Shown piece after piece: positions 1 through 6,361 of a stretch of 7,302 nucleotides of DNA (position 1 is the stretch's first letter; every line of letters starts with the position of its first letter). This DNA comes from an uncultured Ardenticatenia bacterium (GTDB lineage Bacteria; Chloroflexota; Anaerolineae; Promineifilales; Promineifilaceae): contig CALLZA010000347.1 in the NCBI GenBank assembly GCA_937858165.1, forward strand, positions 1-7,302. Direction: 5' to 3'. The position numbers and the translations under genes were made by a program. A model generated the notes under the pieces. The model saw only the letters and a program-made list of their open reading frames with translations. It was not told the origin of the DNA and searched no databases.

Positions 1-111
1 GTACGTCGAGTAGTCCAGGAAGACGTTCTAGACTGTGTATGTGATGTGGTGTGTGATAGACCTGCTAATATGACTCTGTGGAGTGCTCATGCTTTCTTTG
101 TGTGATCAGTG
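1..111. other. Post-adapter read noise (non-genomic tail)
   Basis: This tail lies outside the P7 adapter and its T run, so it corresponds to base calls made after the sequenced fragment had ended. Read on the minus strand it is rich in C and A, as is the tail at the other end of the window. Its composition differs sharply from the GC-rich insert. No gene, repeat or regulatory site is supportable here. That it is base-calling noise is an inference from its position beyond the adapter. Confidence 0.85.
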
Positions 112-186
112 TTTTTTTTTCAAGCAGAAGACGGCATACGAGATCTAGTACGGTCTCGTGGGCGCGGAGATGTGTATAAGAGACAG
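112..186 (-). other. Illumina Nextera P7 adapter with index, read-through (artefact)
   Basis: A run of nine T (112-120) is followed by the P7 flow-cell sequence (121-144), an 8-base index CTAGTACG (145-152), and the Nextera read-2 segment ending in the Tn5 mosaic end AGATGTGTATAAGAGACAG (168-186). One base differs from the canonical adapter (G at 164, where T is expected). The homopolymer beyond P7 is typical of reads that run off the end of a short fragment. Genomic sequence begins at 187. Translations of this segment give the well-known contaminant peptides FFFQAEDGIRD, MCIRDR and SYTHLRAHE. Confidence 0.98.
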
Positions 187-1642
187 GTACTTTGTAGCGA
201 GCCAGGCGTTGCCGGCAGAAGGCCAACAACTCGTCCTCGGTTGCGGCGCAGCCGGGGCGGGCGACGACGACCATCACCCCCACCTCGCCCCACTTCTCAT
301 CCGGATAGCCGATGAGGGCTGCCTCGCCGATGGCCGGGTGCTCCAGAAAGACCGTCTCGACCTCAGCGGCGTAGACGTTCTCGCCGCCGCTGATGATCAT
401 ATCCTTGTAGCGACCAGCCAGATAGAAGAACCCTTCCGCGTCCTGGCGGGCCATGTCACCGGTGTGGAACCAGCCGTCGCGCAGCGCTTTGGCCGTCGCC
501 TCCGGGTTGCGCCAGTAACCGGCGCAGACGTGCGGCCCCCAGATGACCAACTCGCCCGTCTCGCCGCGGGCCACGTCGCGGCCTTCCCCATCGACGATGC
601 GCATCCGGCTATGGAAGATGGGCCGGCCGACGGAGCCGACGACGCGCGACGACTCCTCGTCGGTCATGGTGAAGCAGTTGACGCCGACTTCGGTCAGGCC
701 GTACCCCTGGCGCAGCACGCCGCCTTTGGCCGCGCGCCAGGCGTGGATGAGCGACGGCGGGCAGGGTGCGCCGCCGCTGACGAAGTAGCGCACAGCGCTG
801 AAGTCGGCGGCGGCGAACGACGGGCTATTGAGCCACATCTGGAACAGCGTGGGCACGCCCAGAACGACGGTGCAGCGCTCGCGCTGGATGAGAGCCAATG
901 ACGCCTCGCTGTCGAAGCCGCGGGCCAGGACGATCTTGCCGCCGACGTAGAACAGCGGTGTCAGGAACACGAACAGCCCGCCGGCGTGGAACATCGGCGG
1001 CATCACCGGCGACACATCGTCGGCGCGCAGCCCCCAACTGATCGCCGTATTGATGCAGTTCCACAGAAGTTGCCGATGGGGCAGCATCGCCCCCTTGGGG
1101 CGGCCGGTCGTACCGGAGGTGTAGAGCAGGCAGCAGATGTCGTCGCCGGACAGCAGCGGCCGCTGCGGCTCGGCGTCGTCGGCGGCCGCCACGCCCGCCT
1201 CATAGGACATCGCCCCGGCGATGCGCGCCCCCTCGATGCCAATGACGACGGGGTAGTCCACCTCGCGGCACACCTCGGCCAGCAGCTCGACGTACTCCGG
1301 GCCGCAGACGATGGCCTTGGCCTGTGTGTCGGCAGCGATGTAGACCAGTTCGCGCGCCGACAGCCGCCAATTAAGCGGGGCCAGAATCGCGCCAATCTTG
1401 GCCAGGCCATAGAGCAGATCGACGTAGACGACACTGTTCTGGGCCAGGATGGCGACGCGGTCGCCCTTGACCACGCCCAAGCCTCTCAGGTAGTTAGCCG
1501 CCCGATTGGCGCGGGCGTTCAGCTGGCGATAGGTGTAGGCCACGCCCGTTTCGGCGTCGAGCAGGCCGACACGCTCCGGGGTCAACTCGGCGCGCTTGCT
1601 CAGCAAGTCGGCGACGTGCGTTGGATAGAGATCGTTGGTCAT
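187..1642 (-). CDS. Class I acyl-CoA synthetase (AMP-forming), C-terminus cut off by adapter (gene Z)
   Basis: This enzyme would activate a carboxylic acid, probably a fatty acid, to its CoA thioester through an acyl-adenylate in the cytoplasm. About 485 genomic residues are present. The nucleotide-binding loop YTSGTTGRPKG is at residues 174-184, the A5 motif GYGLTE at 313-318, the GWFHTGD motif with the ribose-binding Asp at 390-396, and the hinge and A8 region with SGGENVYAAEVE at about 410-429. The protein stops at ARYKV (481-485), where the adapter begins. Compared with the complete ligase at 3593-5116, roughly 30 residues are missing, including the A10 catalytic lysine. This is a sequencing truncation, not a pseudogene. 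The start lies 58 nt after the SDR stop. I see no clear Shine-Dalgarno sequence, but the N-terminus is typical of the family and an in-frame stop lies a short way upstream. Substrate is unknown. Confidence 0.93.
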
Positions 1643-1700
1643 GTCGCGGATCAGGGGCCAGGGAAGAGCCTTATTCCCCTAGTCCCTAGCCCCATTCTTC
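1643..1700 (-). other. Short SDR-to-ligase gap with a CCCTAGY heptamer repeat
   Basis: This is the only intergenic gap in the window without the 9-nt CAGATT repeat. On the plus strand it holds CCCTAGT (1677-1683) directly followed by CCCTAGC (1684-1690) and a further CCC. No strong Shine-Dalgarno sequence, promoter or terminator hairpin is apparent. The small spacing suggests that the ligase is co-transcribed with the SDR. Confidence 0.5.
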
Positions 1701-2459
1701 TTACGTGCCAACAACAATGCCGCCGTCCACGCGCAGGACTTCGCCGGTGATGAACGACGCCTCGTCGGAGGCCAGGAACAGGTAGGCGTTGGCAATGTCG
1801 CGCGGCTCGCCCAGGCGGCCGAGCGGCGTGCGCCCTTTCATGCCCGCCAGTACGTTCTCCGGCATGGCGGTGACCATCTCCGTGGCCGTAAAGCCGGGGG
1901 CAATGGCGTTGACGCGAATGCCGGCGCGGCCGAGTTCGCGCGCCCAGACCTTGGTCATGCCGATGACCGCGGCCTTGGTGGCGACGTAGTTGGTCTGGCC
2001 AAAGTTGCCGTCCAGCCCGACAATGGACGAGGCGTTGAGGATGACGCCGCCTCCCTGGCGGATCATGTGCGGCACGACGGCCTGGGTGCAGTTGAAGACA
2101 CCCTTCAGATTGACGGCGATGACAAGGTCGAAGTCGGCCTCCGACATCTGTTTGACCAGTTCGCCGTCCTTGACCTTAACCAGTGTGCTGTCGCGCAGCA
2201 CGCCGGCGTTGTTGACCAGAACATCAACCCGGCCGTACTGGGCGACGACCTCATCGACCCACGCCCCCACCGCTTGCCGGTCGGCGACATTGACCTTGTA
2301 GAAGTGGCCGCCGATGGCCGCGGCCGTGGCCCGCCCTTGCTCCTCGTTCAGATCGCAGAGAATGACGGTCGCGCCCTCTTCGGCGAAACGCTCGGCCGTG
2401 GCCCGGCCAATGCCCGCCGCGCCGCCGGTGACGAGACACACTTTGTCCTGTAAGCGCAT
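1701..2459 (-). CDS. SDR-family 3-oxoacyl-(ACP/CoA) reductase / 3-hydroxyacyl-CoA dehydrogenase (gene A)
   Basis: A 252-residue classical short-chain dehydrogenase, FabG-like, interconverting 3-oxoacyl and 3-hydroxyacyl thioesters in the cytosol. The Rossmann loop TGGAAGIG is at residues 11-18, NNAG at 83-86, and the catalytic tetrad is N117, S145, Y158 and K162 (YVATK). An aspartate at the end of strand beta-2 (D36 in CDL) and the absence of an Arg in the glycine loop favour NAD over NADP, hence the oxidative direction. That is an inference from family rules. Start: ATG at 2457-2459 follows a strong AAGGAGG at 5-nt spacing. A further in-frame ATG at 2543 would add 28 residues, partly encoded by the intergenic repeat (PITQIT), and is rejected. 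The gene lies downstream of the MaoC gene and upstream of a ligase. With MaoC it resembles the two activities fused in peroxisomal multifunctional enzyme type 2. Confidence 0.93.
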   Translation of the reverse strand: MRLQDKVCLVTGGAAGIGRATAERFAEEGATVILCDLNEEQGRATAAAIGGHFYKVNVADRQAVGAWVDEVVAQYGRVDVLVNNAGVLRDSTLVKVKDGELVKQMSEADFDLVIAVNLKGVFNCTQAVVPHMIRQGGGVILNASSIVGLDGNFGQTNYVATKAAVIGMTKVWARELGRAGIRVNAIAPGFTATEMVTAMPENVLAGMKGRTPLGRLGEPRDIANAYLFLASDEASFITGEVLRVDGGIVVGT

Positions 2460-2464
2460 AGCTG

Positions 2465-2471
2465 CCTCCTT
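2465..2471 (-). promoter_or_regulatory. Shine-Dalgarno site of the SDR gene
   Basis: AAGGAGG on the minus strand, 5 nt before the ATG at 2457-2459. It decides the start codon, because the longer ORF to 2543 runs through the repeat and has an unlikely N-terminus. Confidence 0.9.
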
Positions 2472-2481
2472 GGAAAAGGCG

Positions 2482-2529
2482 TCCACAGATTTCACAGATT
2501 CAAAGAGCGTAATCTGTGTAATCGGTGGA
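2482..2529. repeat. 9-nt phased inverted repeat (MaoC-SDR gap)
   Basis: Left arm 2482-2500 contains CAGATTTCA and CAGATT units. Right arm 2511-2529 contains AATCTGTGT and a decayed AATCGG unit. The arms match at 17 of 19 positions around a 10-nt loop. The repeat ends 10 nt upstream of the SDR ribosome-binding site but begins about 100 nt after the MaoC stop. No U-rich tail follows, so it is not a standard intrinsic terminator. It belongs to the same family as the repeats at 3519-3588, 5136-5270 and 6362-6429. Confidence 0.9.
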
Positions 2530-2570
2530 TGCTTTCTTTTCAAACTGATGACATCTTTTTACCATCAACG

Positions 2571-2592
2571 GGTTACGGGCCGGTTACGGCTC
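2571..2592. repeat. Two-copy 11-bp direct repeat (GGTTACGG core)
   Basis: GGTTACGG occurs at 2571-2578 and again at 2582-2589, an 11-bp period in the MaoC-SDR gap. The remaining part of this gap (2530-2570 and 2593-2630) shows nothing I can name. An A/T-rich stretch at 2531-2560 gives no convincing promoter pair. Confidence 0.5.
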
Positions 2593-2630
2593 GTTGGCCC
2601 GGAAGCCGGGGACGACGGTGTTGAAACGGC

Positions 2631-3491
2631 CTACTCTGCGGCCGCCCCCTTTCTATCCCCTACCCATACCAGCGCCTCCCCGTCGCACACCGTCTCGCCC
2701 GCGGCGACGATCCACGTCCGCAGATTGACCAGCGCCTTCTCTGGGCGAAGGCGGACGATTTGCACGTGAGCAGTCAGCTCATCGTCCGGAAAAGCGGGCG
2801 CACGGATATCCAGCCGCTGCTTCAGCCAGTTTGTGCCCGGCCCCGGCAGGCGTGTGCCCAACAGGCAGGAGAACAGCGCTCCCAGCAACGGCCCCGGCAG
2901 CGCCACACCACGCAGGCCGACCCGTCGTGCATGGGCCTCATCGGTGAACAGTGGATTCGTCTCGTCCACCAGATCGACGTACTCGGCTAGGCCGGCCGCT
3001 GTATACGTACGACTGAGCGAGGCGGAGTCACCCACCGCCAGCCCGCGCCAGGCGAGGCCGCTTTCGACCGGGGCGGCGGGCGCTGGCGATGCCGTACCTA
3101 ACGGCCAACCGACTTGCAGCACGGCCTCTCCCTGACAGGCGAAGCGACCGTCGTCTTTGAGCAGCTCCGTGACGACACGGATGCGTCCGTCGGCCGTCGC
3201 CTCGACCACGGTCAGGCACAGTTGCAGCGCCTCATCGGTGAAGGTCGGTGCAGCGAAGAGAAGCGACTGCTCAGCCTGGCTGGCCCCCGGCGCAATCTCC
3301 CCCAGGGCGCGGCGGATGTTGGCGTAGAGGAACATGCCGTGGGCCACCGTGCGGCCGAAGCGCGTCCGCGCCGCGAACTGCGGGTCAACGTGGATGGGAT
3401 TATCGTCGCCGCTGAGGGCGGCGAAGCGGTCGAACTGCGCCTGTGTAAACGACAGTGGCCGGACTGTCGTTTCGCCGATGGTCAACTTCAT
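2631..3491 (-). CDS. MaoC-family (R)-specific enoyl-CoA hydratase, two-hotdog type (gene B)
   Basis: A 286-residue protein likely to hydrate trans-2-enoyl-CoA to (R)-3-hydroxyacyl-CoA in the cytoplasm. The N-terminal hotdog carries the hydratase-2 signature SGDDNPIH at residues 27-34. D29 and H34 occupy the spacing of the catalytic Asp/His pair of PhaJ-type hydratases, and FGRTVAHGM follows at 45-53. The C-terminal half is a second hotdog (LPGPLLGALFSCLLGT, residues 198-213). Its equivalent motif is degenerate: ETNPLF at 177-182 has Glu at the Asp position and Phe at the His position, so it is probably structural or shapes the acyl pocket. This matches the double-hotdog architecture of longer MaoC enzymes, about twice a PhaJ subunit. 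A GAGG about 9 nt upstream supports the ATG at 3491. It is followed by the SDR that would take its 3-hydroxyacyl product. The chain-length range cannot be read. Confidence 0.88.
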   Translation of the reverse strand: MKLTIGETTVRPLSFTQAQFDRFAALSGDDNPIHVDPQFAARTRFGRTVAHGMFLYANIRRALGEIAPGASQAEQSLLFAAPTFTDEALQLCLTVVEATADGRIRVVTELLKDDGRFACQGEAVLQVGWPLGTASPAPAAPVESGLAWRGLAVGDSASLSRTYTAAGLAEYVDLVDETNPLFTDEAHARRVGLRGVALPGPLLGALFSCLLGTRLPGPGTNWLKQRLDIRAPAFPDDELTAHVQIVRLRPEKALVNLRTWIVAAGETVCDGEALVWVGDRKGAAAE

Positions 3492-3500
3492 GGCCGGCTT

Positions 3501-3504
3501 CCTC
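3501..3504 (-). promoter_or_regulatory. Shine-Dalgarno site of the MaoC gene
   Basis: GAGG within ACGAGGAAG on the minus strand, 9 nt before the ATG at 3489-3491. It is weaker than the SDR, ligase and hydrolase sites but agrees with the conserved protein N-terminus. Confidence 0.65.
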
Positions 3505-3518
3505 GTGGTTGTAATGGA

Positions 3519-3588
3519 AGAGAAACCACAGATTACGCAGATTCAAGGCTGAGAAATCTGTGTAATCTGCGTAATCTGTGGTTCTCTC
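3519..3588. repeat. 9-nt phased inverted repeat with perfect 20-bp arms (ligase-MaoC gap)
   Basis: Arms at 3524-3543 and 3564-3583 are perfect reverse complements over 20 bp (AACCACAGATTACGCAGATT on the left), around a 20-nt loop. The pairing extends outward through GAGA with one bulged A. The loop carries an additional AATCTGTGT unit, so units run in a 9-nt period: two CAGATT units and three AATCTG units. On the transcript the hairpin starts a few nucleotides after the ligase stop (3593) and ends about 20 nt before the MaoC ribosome-binding site. The right arm is identical over 20 bases to the one at 5251-5270. Confidence 0.95.
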
Positions 3589-3592
3589 CTCT

Positions 3593-5116
3593 TCATCTCC
3601 CGGCGTCCATCTGCCGCAACGCGTCCTTGACGACCTTGCCGGCGGCGTTGCGCGGCAGCTTGTCGATGAAGATGACCGACTTCGGCACTTTGTAGCGGGC
3701 GATTTGCGCCTGACAGTGGGCGATGATCGCGTCGTCGCTCAGGCGTTGCTCCGGCTTCAGCACGACAAACGCCCGCCCCACCTCGCCCCAGCGCGCGTCG
3801 GCCACGCCGATGACTGCCGCCTCGGCCACCTGGGGCAACTGGTAGATGACGTTCTCGACCTCGGCCGGGTAAACGTTCTCGCCACCGGAGATGAACATAT
3901 CCTTCCAGCGGTCGACGATGGTGAAGTAGCCGTCTTCGTCGCGCACGGCCACGTCGCCGGAGTGGAGCCAGCCGTCCACGATGGCCTCGGCCGTCACGTC
4001 GGGCCGCTGCCAGTAACCGGGGGTGACGCCCGGACCCTTGATGAGCAACTCGCCGCGCTCGCCCGGCGGCAGGTCGCGGCCGTGGCGGTCGGCAATGCGG
4101 ACATCGACGTAGAGTTGCGGCTTGCCGACGGAGCCAAGCTTCGACCGGTCGGCCCCCTTCTCGATCAGAAAAACGGTCGGCCCCGTTTCGGTCATGCCGA
4201 AGCCGAACTGAATCTCGATACCGCGGGCCAGATAGGTCTCCAGCAGGCTGGTGGGAATGGGCGCGCCGCCGGCGGCCCAGGAGCGCATGTGCTTGAAGGG
4301 GGTCGTGGCGAAGTCGGGGTGCTGGCTTAGGAACAGGTAGACAGCCGAAACGCCGAACATGGCCGTCGCTTCCTCGGCCAACAGGCGCAGCGTCTCGCCC
4401 GGCTCAAACGCCTTCTGGACGATGGCCGTGCCGCCAGCGTGGAAGGTGGGGTTGGTGTACATGTTCAGCCCGCCGGTGTGGAAGCAGGGCAGCAGGTTGA
4501 GCGTCACGTCAGCGTCGGTCAGGCCGATGGCCAGGCCGATGTTGAGCGCGTTGTAGAAGACCATGCCGAACGTTTGCAACACGCCCTTGGGCTTGCCGGT
4601 GGTCCCGGCGGTGTAGAGAATGTGCCACGTTTCGTCCAGGCTGCGCGGCCGCATGACCACCGGACGCCCCGACGCGGCGGCCAACACGGCCTCGTAGGCC
4701 ACGACGCCCGGCGGCGGTGTTGGGTCAAGCGCCATGAGGCGATCAATGCCCAGCCGCTCGGCCAGCGCTCGCGCGGCGTCGGCGAAAGCTGGGTCGTAGA
4801 CCAACGCCACCGGCGTCGCGTCGCGCATGATGAACTCCAGCTCCGGCAAGGCCAGCCGCCAGTTGAGGCAGACCAGGACGACCTCGGCCTTGGCGCAGCC
4901 CCACAGAATCTCGAAGTAGTCGGACGAGTTGGGGGCCAGCAGGGCAACGCGCTCACCGGCGGCCAGCCGCCACTCGCGCCGGATGAACTCGGCAAAGCGG
5001 CCGGCGCGGTCGTGGAACTGGGGATAGGTGAAGCGCCGTCCCGTGGCCGCGTCGACCAGGGCCGTCTTGTCCGGCCGCAGGTCGGCTTGCTTGGCCAGCC
5101 AGTCGAAGGTGTACAT
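3593..5116 (-). CDS. Class I acyl-CoA synthetase (AMP-forming), complete (gene C)
   Basis: A complete 507-residue adenylate-forming ligase predicted to convert a carboxylic acid, ATP and CoA into acyl-CoA, AMP and PPi in the cytosol. The large N-terminal domain holds the P-loop YTAGTTGKPKG (168-178) and FGFGMTE (304-310). GWLHSGD at 382-388 supplies the ribose-binding Asp. The hinge lies near R403, SGGENVYPAEVE is at 410-421, and PRNAAGK at 488-494 ends in the A10 catalytic lysine K494. All core motifs are present, so it should be active. The start at 5114-5116 is preceded by GGGAGGAG. The ORF extends 35 codons further upstream to 5221, but that part is encoded by the repeat (NLCNLW) and is rejected. 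It resembles the partial ligase at 6439-7084 (shared YVDxRI, GYFTIVDR and ISGGENVYPAE) more than the ligase at 187-1642, so the first two may be a closer paralogue pair. Substrate is not determinable. Confidence 0.95.
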   Translation of the reverse strand: MYTFDWLAKQADLRPDKTALVDAATGRRFTYPQFHDRAGRFAEFIRREWRLAAGERVALLAPNSSDYFEILWGCAKAEVVLVCLNWRLALPELEFIMRDATPVALVYDPAFADAARALAERLGIDRLMALDPTPPPGVVAYEAVLAAASGRPVVMRPRSLDETWHILYTAGTTGKPKGVLQTFGMVFYNALNIGLAIGLTDADVTLNLLPCFHTGGLNMYTNPTFHAGGTAIVQKAFEPGETLRLLAEEATAMFGVSAVYLFLSQHPDFATTPFKHMRSWAAGGAPIPTSLLETYLARGIEIQFGFGMTETGPTVFLIEKGADRSKLGSVGKPQLYVDVRIADRHGRDLPPGERGELLIKGPGVTPGYWQRPDVTAEAIVDGWLHSGDVAVRDEDGYFTIVDRWKDMFISGGENVYPAEVENVIYQLPQVAEAAVIGVADARWGEVGRAFVVLKPEQRLSDDAIIAHCQAQIARYKVPKSVIFIDKLPRNAAGKVVKDALRQMDAGR

Positions 5117-5118
5117 GA

Positions 5119-5126
5119 CTCCTCCC
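5119..5126 (-). promoter_or_regulatory. Shine-Dalgarno site of the complete ligase
   Basis: GGGAGGAG on the minus strand, with the GGAGG core 4 nt from the ATG at 5114-5116. It sets the start downstream of the repeat-encoded extension. Confidence 0.88.
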
Positions 5127-5135
5127 AGGAGATGG

Positions 5136-5270
5136 AACCACAGATTACACAGATTTGAAGAGACGTTATCCGCAGATTTGGCAGATTGAAGAAAGGGCTC
5201 TCTTGTTCTGAAATCTGCCAAATCTGCGGATCATTATTTCTAATCTGTGAAATCTGCGTAATCTGTGGTT
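5136..5270. repeat. Nested double inverted repeat, 9-nt phased (hydrolase-ligase gap)
   Basis: Outer arms 5136-5155 and 5251-5270 match at 19 of 20 positions. Inside them, 5168-5187 and 5212-5231 are perfect 20-bp reverse complements (ATCCGCAGATTTGGCAGATT on the left) with a 24-nt loop. Four CAGATT and five AATCTG units occur, with the 9-nt period kept within each arm. The inner unit variants (GCAGATTTGG) differ from the outer ones (CAGATTACA), so each arm matches only its own partner. The whole structure fills the gap, starting 7 nt after the hydrolase stop and ending 9 nt before the ligase ribosome-binding site. Confidence 0.95.
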
Positions 5271-5277
5271 TCTTCTC

Positions 5278-6333
5278 TTATTCTCCTAGAAAGGCCAGGA
5301 ACGCCTGCATAAACGCCTGCGGCTGCTCGATGTGGGGCGAGTGGCCGGCGTCGGTGATGACGACTTCCTGGTAGCGGCCGCCGTTGGCCTGGTAGCGCTC
5401 CAGCACGGCCCGCATCTGGGCCAGCATCGGCTGGGGCGGGAAAACGTCGGCCCCCGGCCAGCCGGGAACCGCGCCGAGCATGCCCAGCGTGCCGAAGTCG
5501 AACAGGGAGTTGTCGGCCACGATCTGGTCACTGTCGCCGCGCAGCCACAGAATAGGCGGCTTGTGAGCCATGCCGGCGATGCCGCTCAGGTTCAGGTTCC
5601 TGGGCGACGTGGCGTTCATCGGCCCGTGTGCCCCGGGGGCGACATTGGGCCAGTTGGCCGAGGGCACGAAGTCGCCGGGGTAGCGGTCGGCTCCCGTTTT
5701 CTCCAGCAGCAGCGAGCTGAGGAACGCCTCCTCGCGGGCGGCGCGGAAGGGGGGCTTGTAGTAGAAGGCGTTGATGACGTTGCGCGGCGAGTTGGCGTCG
5801 TCGGCCCCGCGGTCGCCGATCTGCATGCGGCGGACAAACTCCGGGTTGACCGCGCCACCGCCAGAGCCGGCGAAGTCGTCGTAGCAGGGCGTGCCGGCTT
5901 CGTCCTTCGTGCCGCCAAAGCCGTAGGGGCTGACCGGAGCCACAAGGGTGATGGAACGCACCAGATTGGGGTAGTCGAGCGCAAACTGGAGCACCGGCGC
6001 GGCCCCCAGAGACCAGCCGACCAGGTGAGCCGGCCGTTGGCCCAGCGCGTCGGACAGCGCTTTCAGGTCTTCGGCCCACTCCTTCGCGCCCTGGGCGGAG
6101 TCGATGAGCCGATCTTCCGTCTCGCCGTAGCCGCGCAGGTCGGGGGCGATGGCCCGGAAGCGCGGCGGCAGGGCCAGCATCGTCTCTTCCCAGAACGTGG
6201 CTGAGGAGGCGTTGCCGTGGATGAAGACGACCGGCTCGCCGTCGGCCGAGCCACTGGTCAGGACGTGCGTGCGGAGGCGCGCGGTGGGGATGAAGTGTGA
6301 AGTGACGCCGGGCAGAGTAGGAATGGACGACAT
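5278..6333 (-). CDS. Alpha/beta-fold hydrolase (gene D)
   Basis: A 351-residue alpha/beta hydrolase, probably an esterase or thioesterase-like enzyme, with no signal peptide or membrane segment visible, hence cytoplasmic. HGNASS at residues 39-44 fits the oxyanion-hole loop. The nucleophile elbow GWSLG places Ser at 108, the acid is probably D269 in GDSDQIV, and the catalytic His is H331 in DAGHSPH. A long insertion between about residues 133 and 255 (GFGGTKDEAG to NLNLSGIAG) would form a cap domain over the active site. The ATG at 6331-6333 follows AAGGAG at 6-nt spacing. The ATG at 6366 adds 11 residues with no ribosome-binding site of its own and is not chosen. Its place between two acyl-CoA ligases suggests release of a free acid for activation, but epoxide hydrolase-like or dehalogenase-like activities of this fold are not excluded by sequence alone. 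Confidence 0.88.
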   Translation of the reverse strand: MSSIPTLPGVTSHFIPTARLRTHVLTSGSADGEPVVFIHGNASSATFWEETMLALPPRFRAIAPDLRGYGETEDRLIDSAQGAKEWAEDLKALSDALGQRPAHLVGWSLGAAPVLQFALDYPNLVRSITLVAPVSPYGFGGTKDEAGTPCYDDFAGSGGGAVNPEFVRRMQIGDRGADDANSPRNVINAFYYKPPFRAAREEAFLSSLLLEKTGADRYPGDFVPSANWPNVAPGAHGPMNATSPRNLNLSGIAGMAHKPPILWLRGDSDQIVADNSLFDFGTLGMLGAVPGWPGADVFPPQPMLAQMRAVLERYQANGGRYQEVVITDAGHSPHIEQPQAFMQAFLAFLGE

Positions 6334-6339
6334 AGTTAT

Positions 6340-6345
6340 CTCCTT
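6340..6345 (-). promoter_or_regulatory. Shine-Dalgarno site of the hydrolase gene
   Basis: AAGGAG on the minus strand, 6 nt before the ATG at 6331-6333. It supports this start over the ATG at 6366. Confidence 0.88.
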
Positions 6346-6361
6346 GAGGTCAGAAACAGAG

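Noticed and set aside
109..315. Small plus-strand ORF (68 aa) starting MFFFQAEDGIRD
   Set aside because: Its N-terminal part is a translation of the P7/Nextera adapter and the rest is antisense to the ligase. It is a well-known contaminant peptide.
158..901. 247-aa plus-strand ORF starting MGAEMCIRDR
   Set aside because: Its start lies in the adapter and the body is antisense to the ligase at 187-1642. High GC keeps the shadow frame open.
2530..2570. A/T-rich stretch considered as an internal minus-strand promoter for the SDR gene
   Set aside because: A TTGATG-like -35 can be picked out but there is no matching -10 at proper spacing.
3519..3588. Hairpin considered as a Rho-independent terminator
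   Set aside because: The stem is not GC-rich and no U tract follows on the transcribed strand. The same structure recurs in gaps inside a co-directional array.
3578..4330. Long plus-strand ORFs opposite the genes (for example 986-1750, 3578-4330, 4439-5158, 5332-6204)
   Set aside because: They are shadows of minus-strand genes with full family motifs. None has a recognisable motif or ribosome-binding site, and their composition is that of antisense GC-rich DNA.
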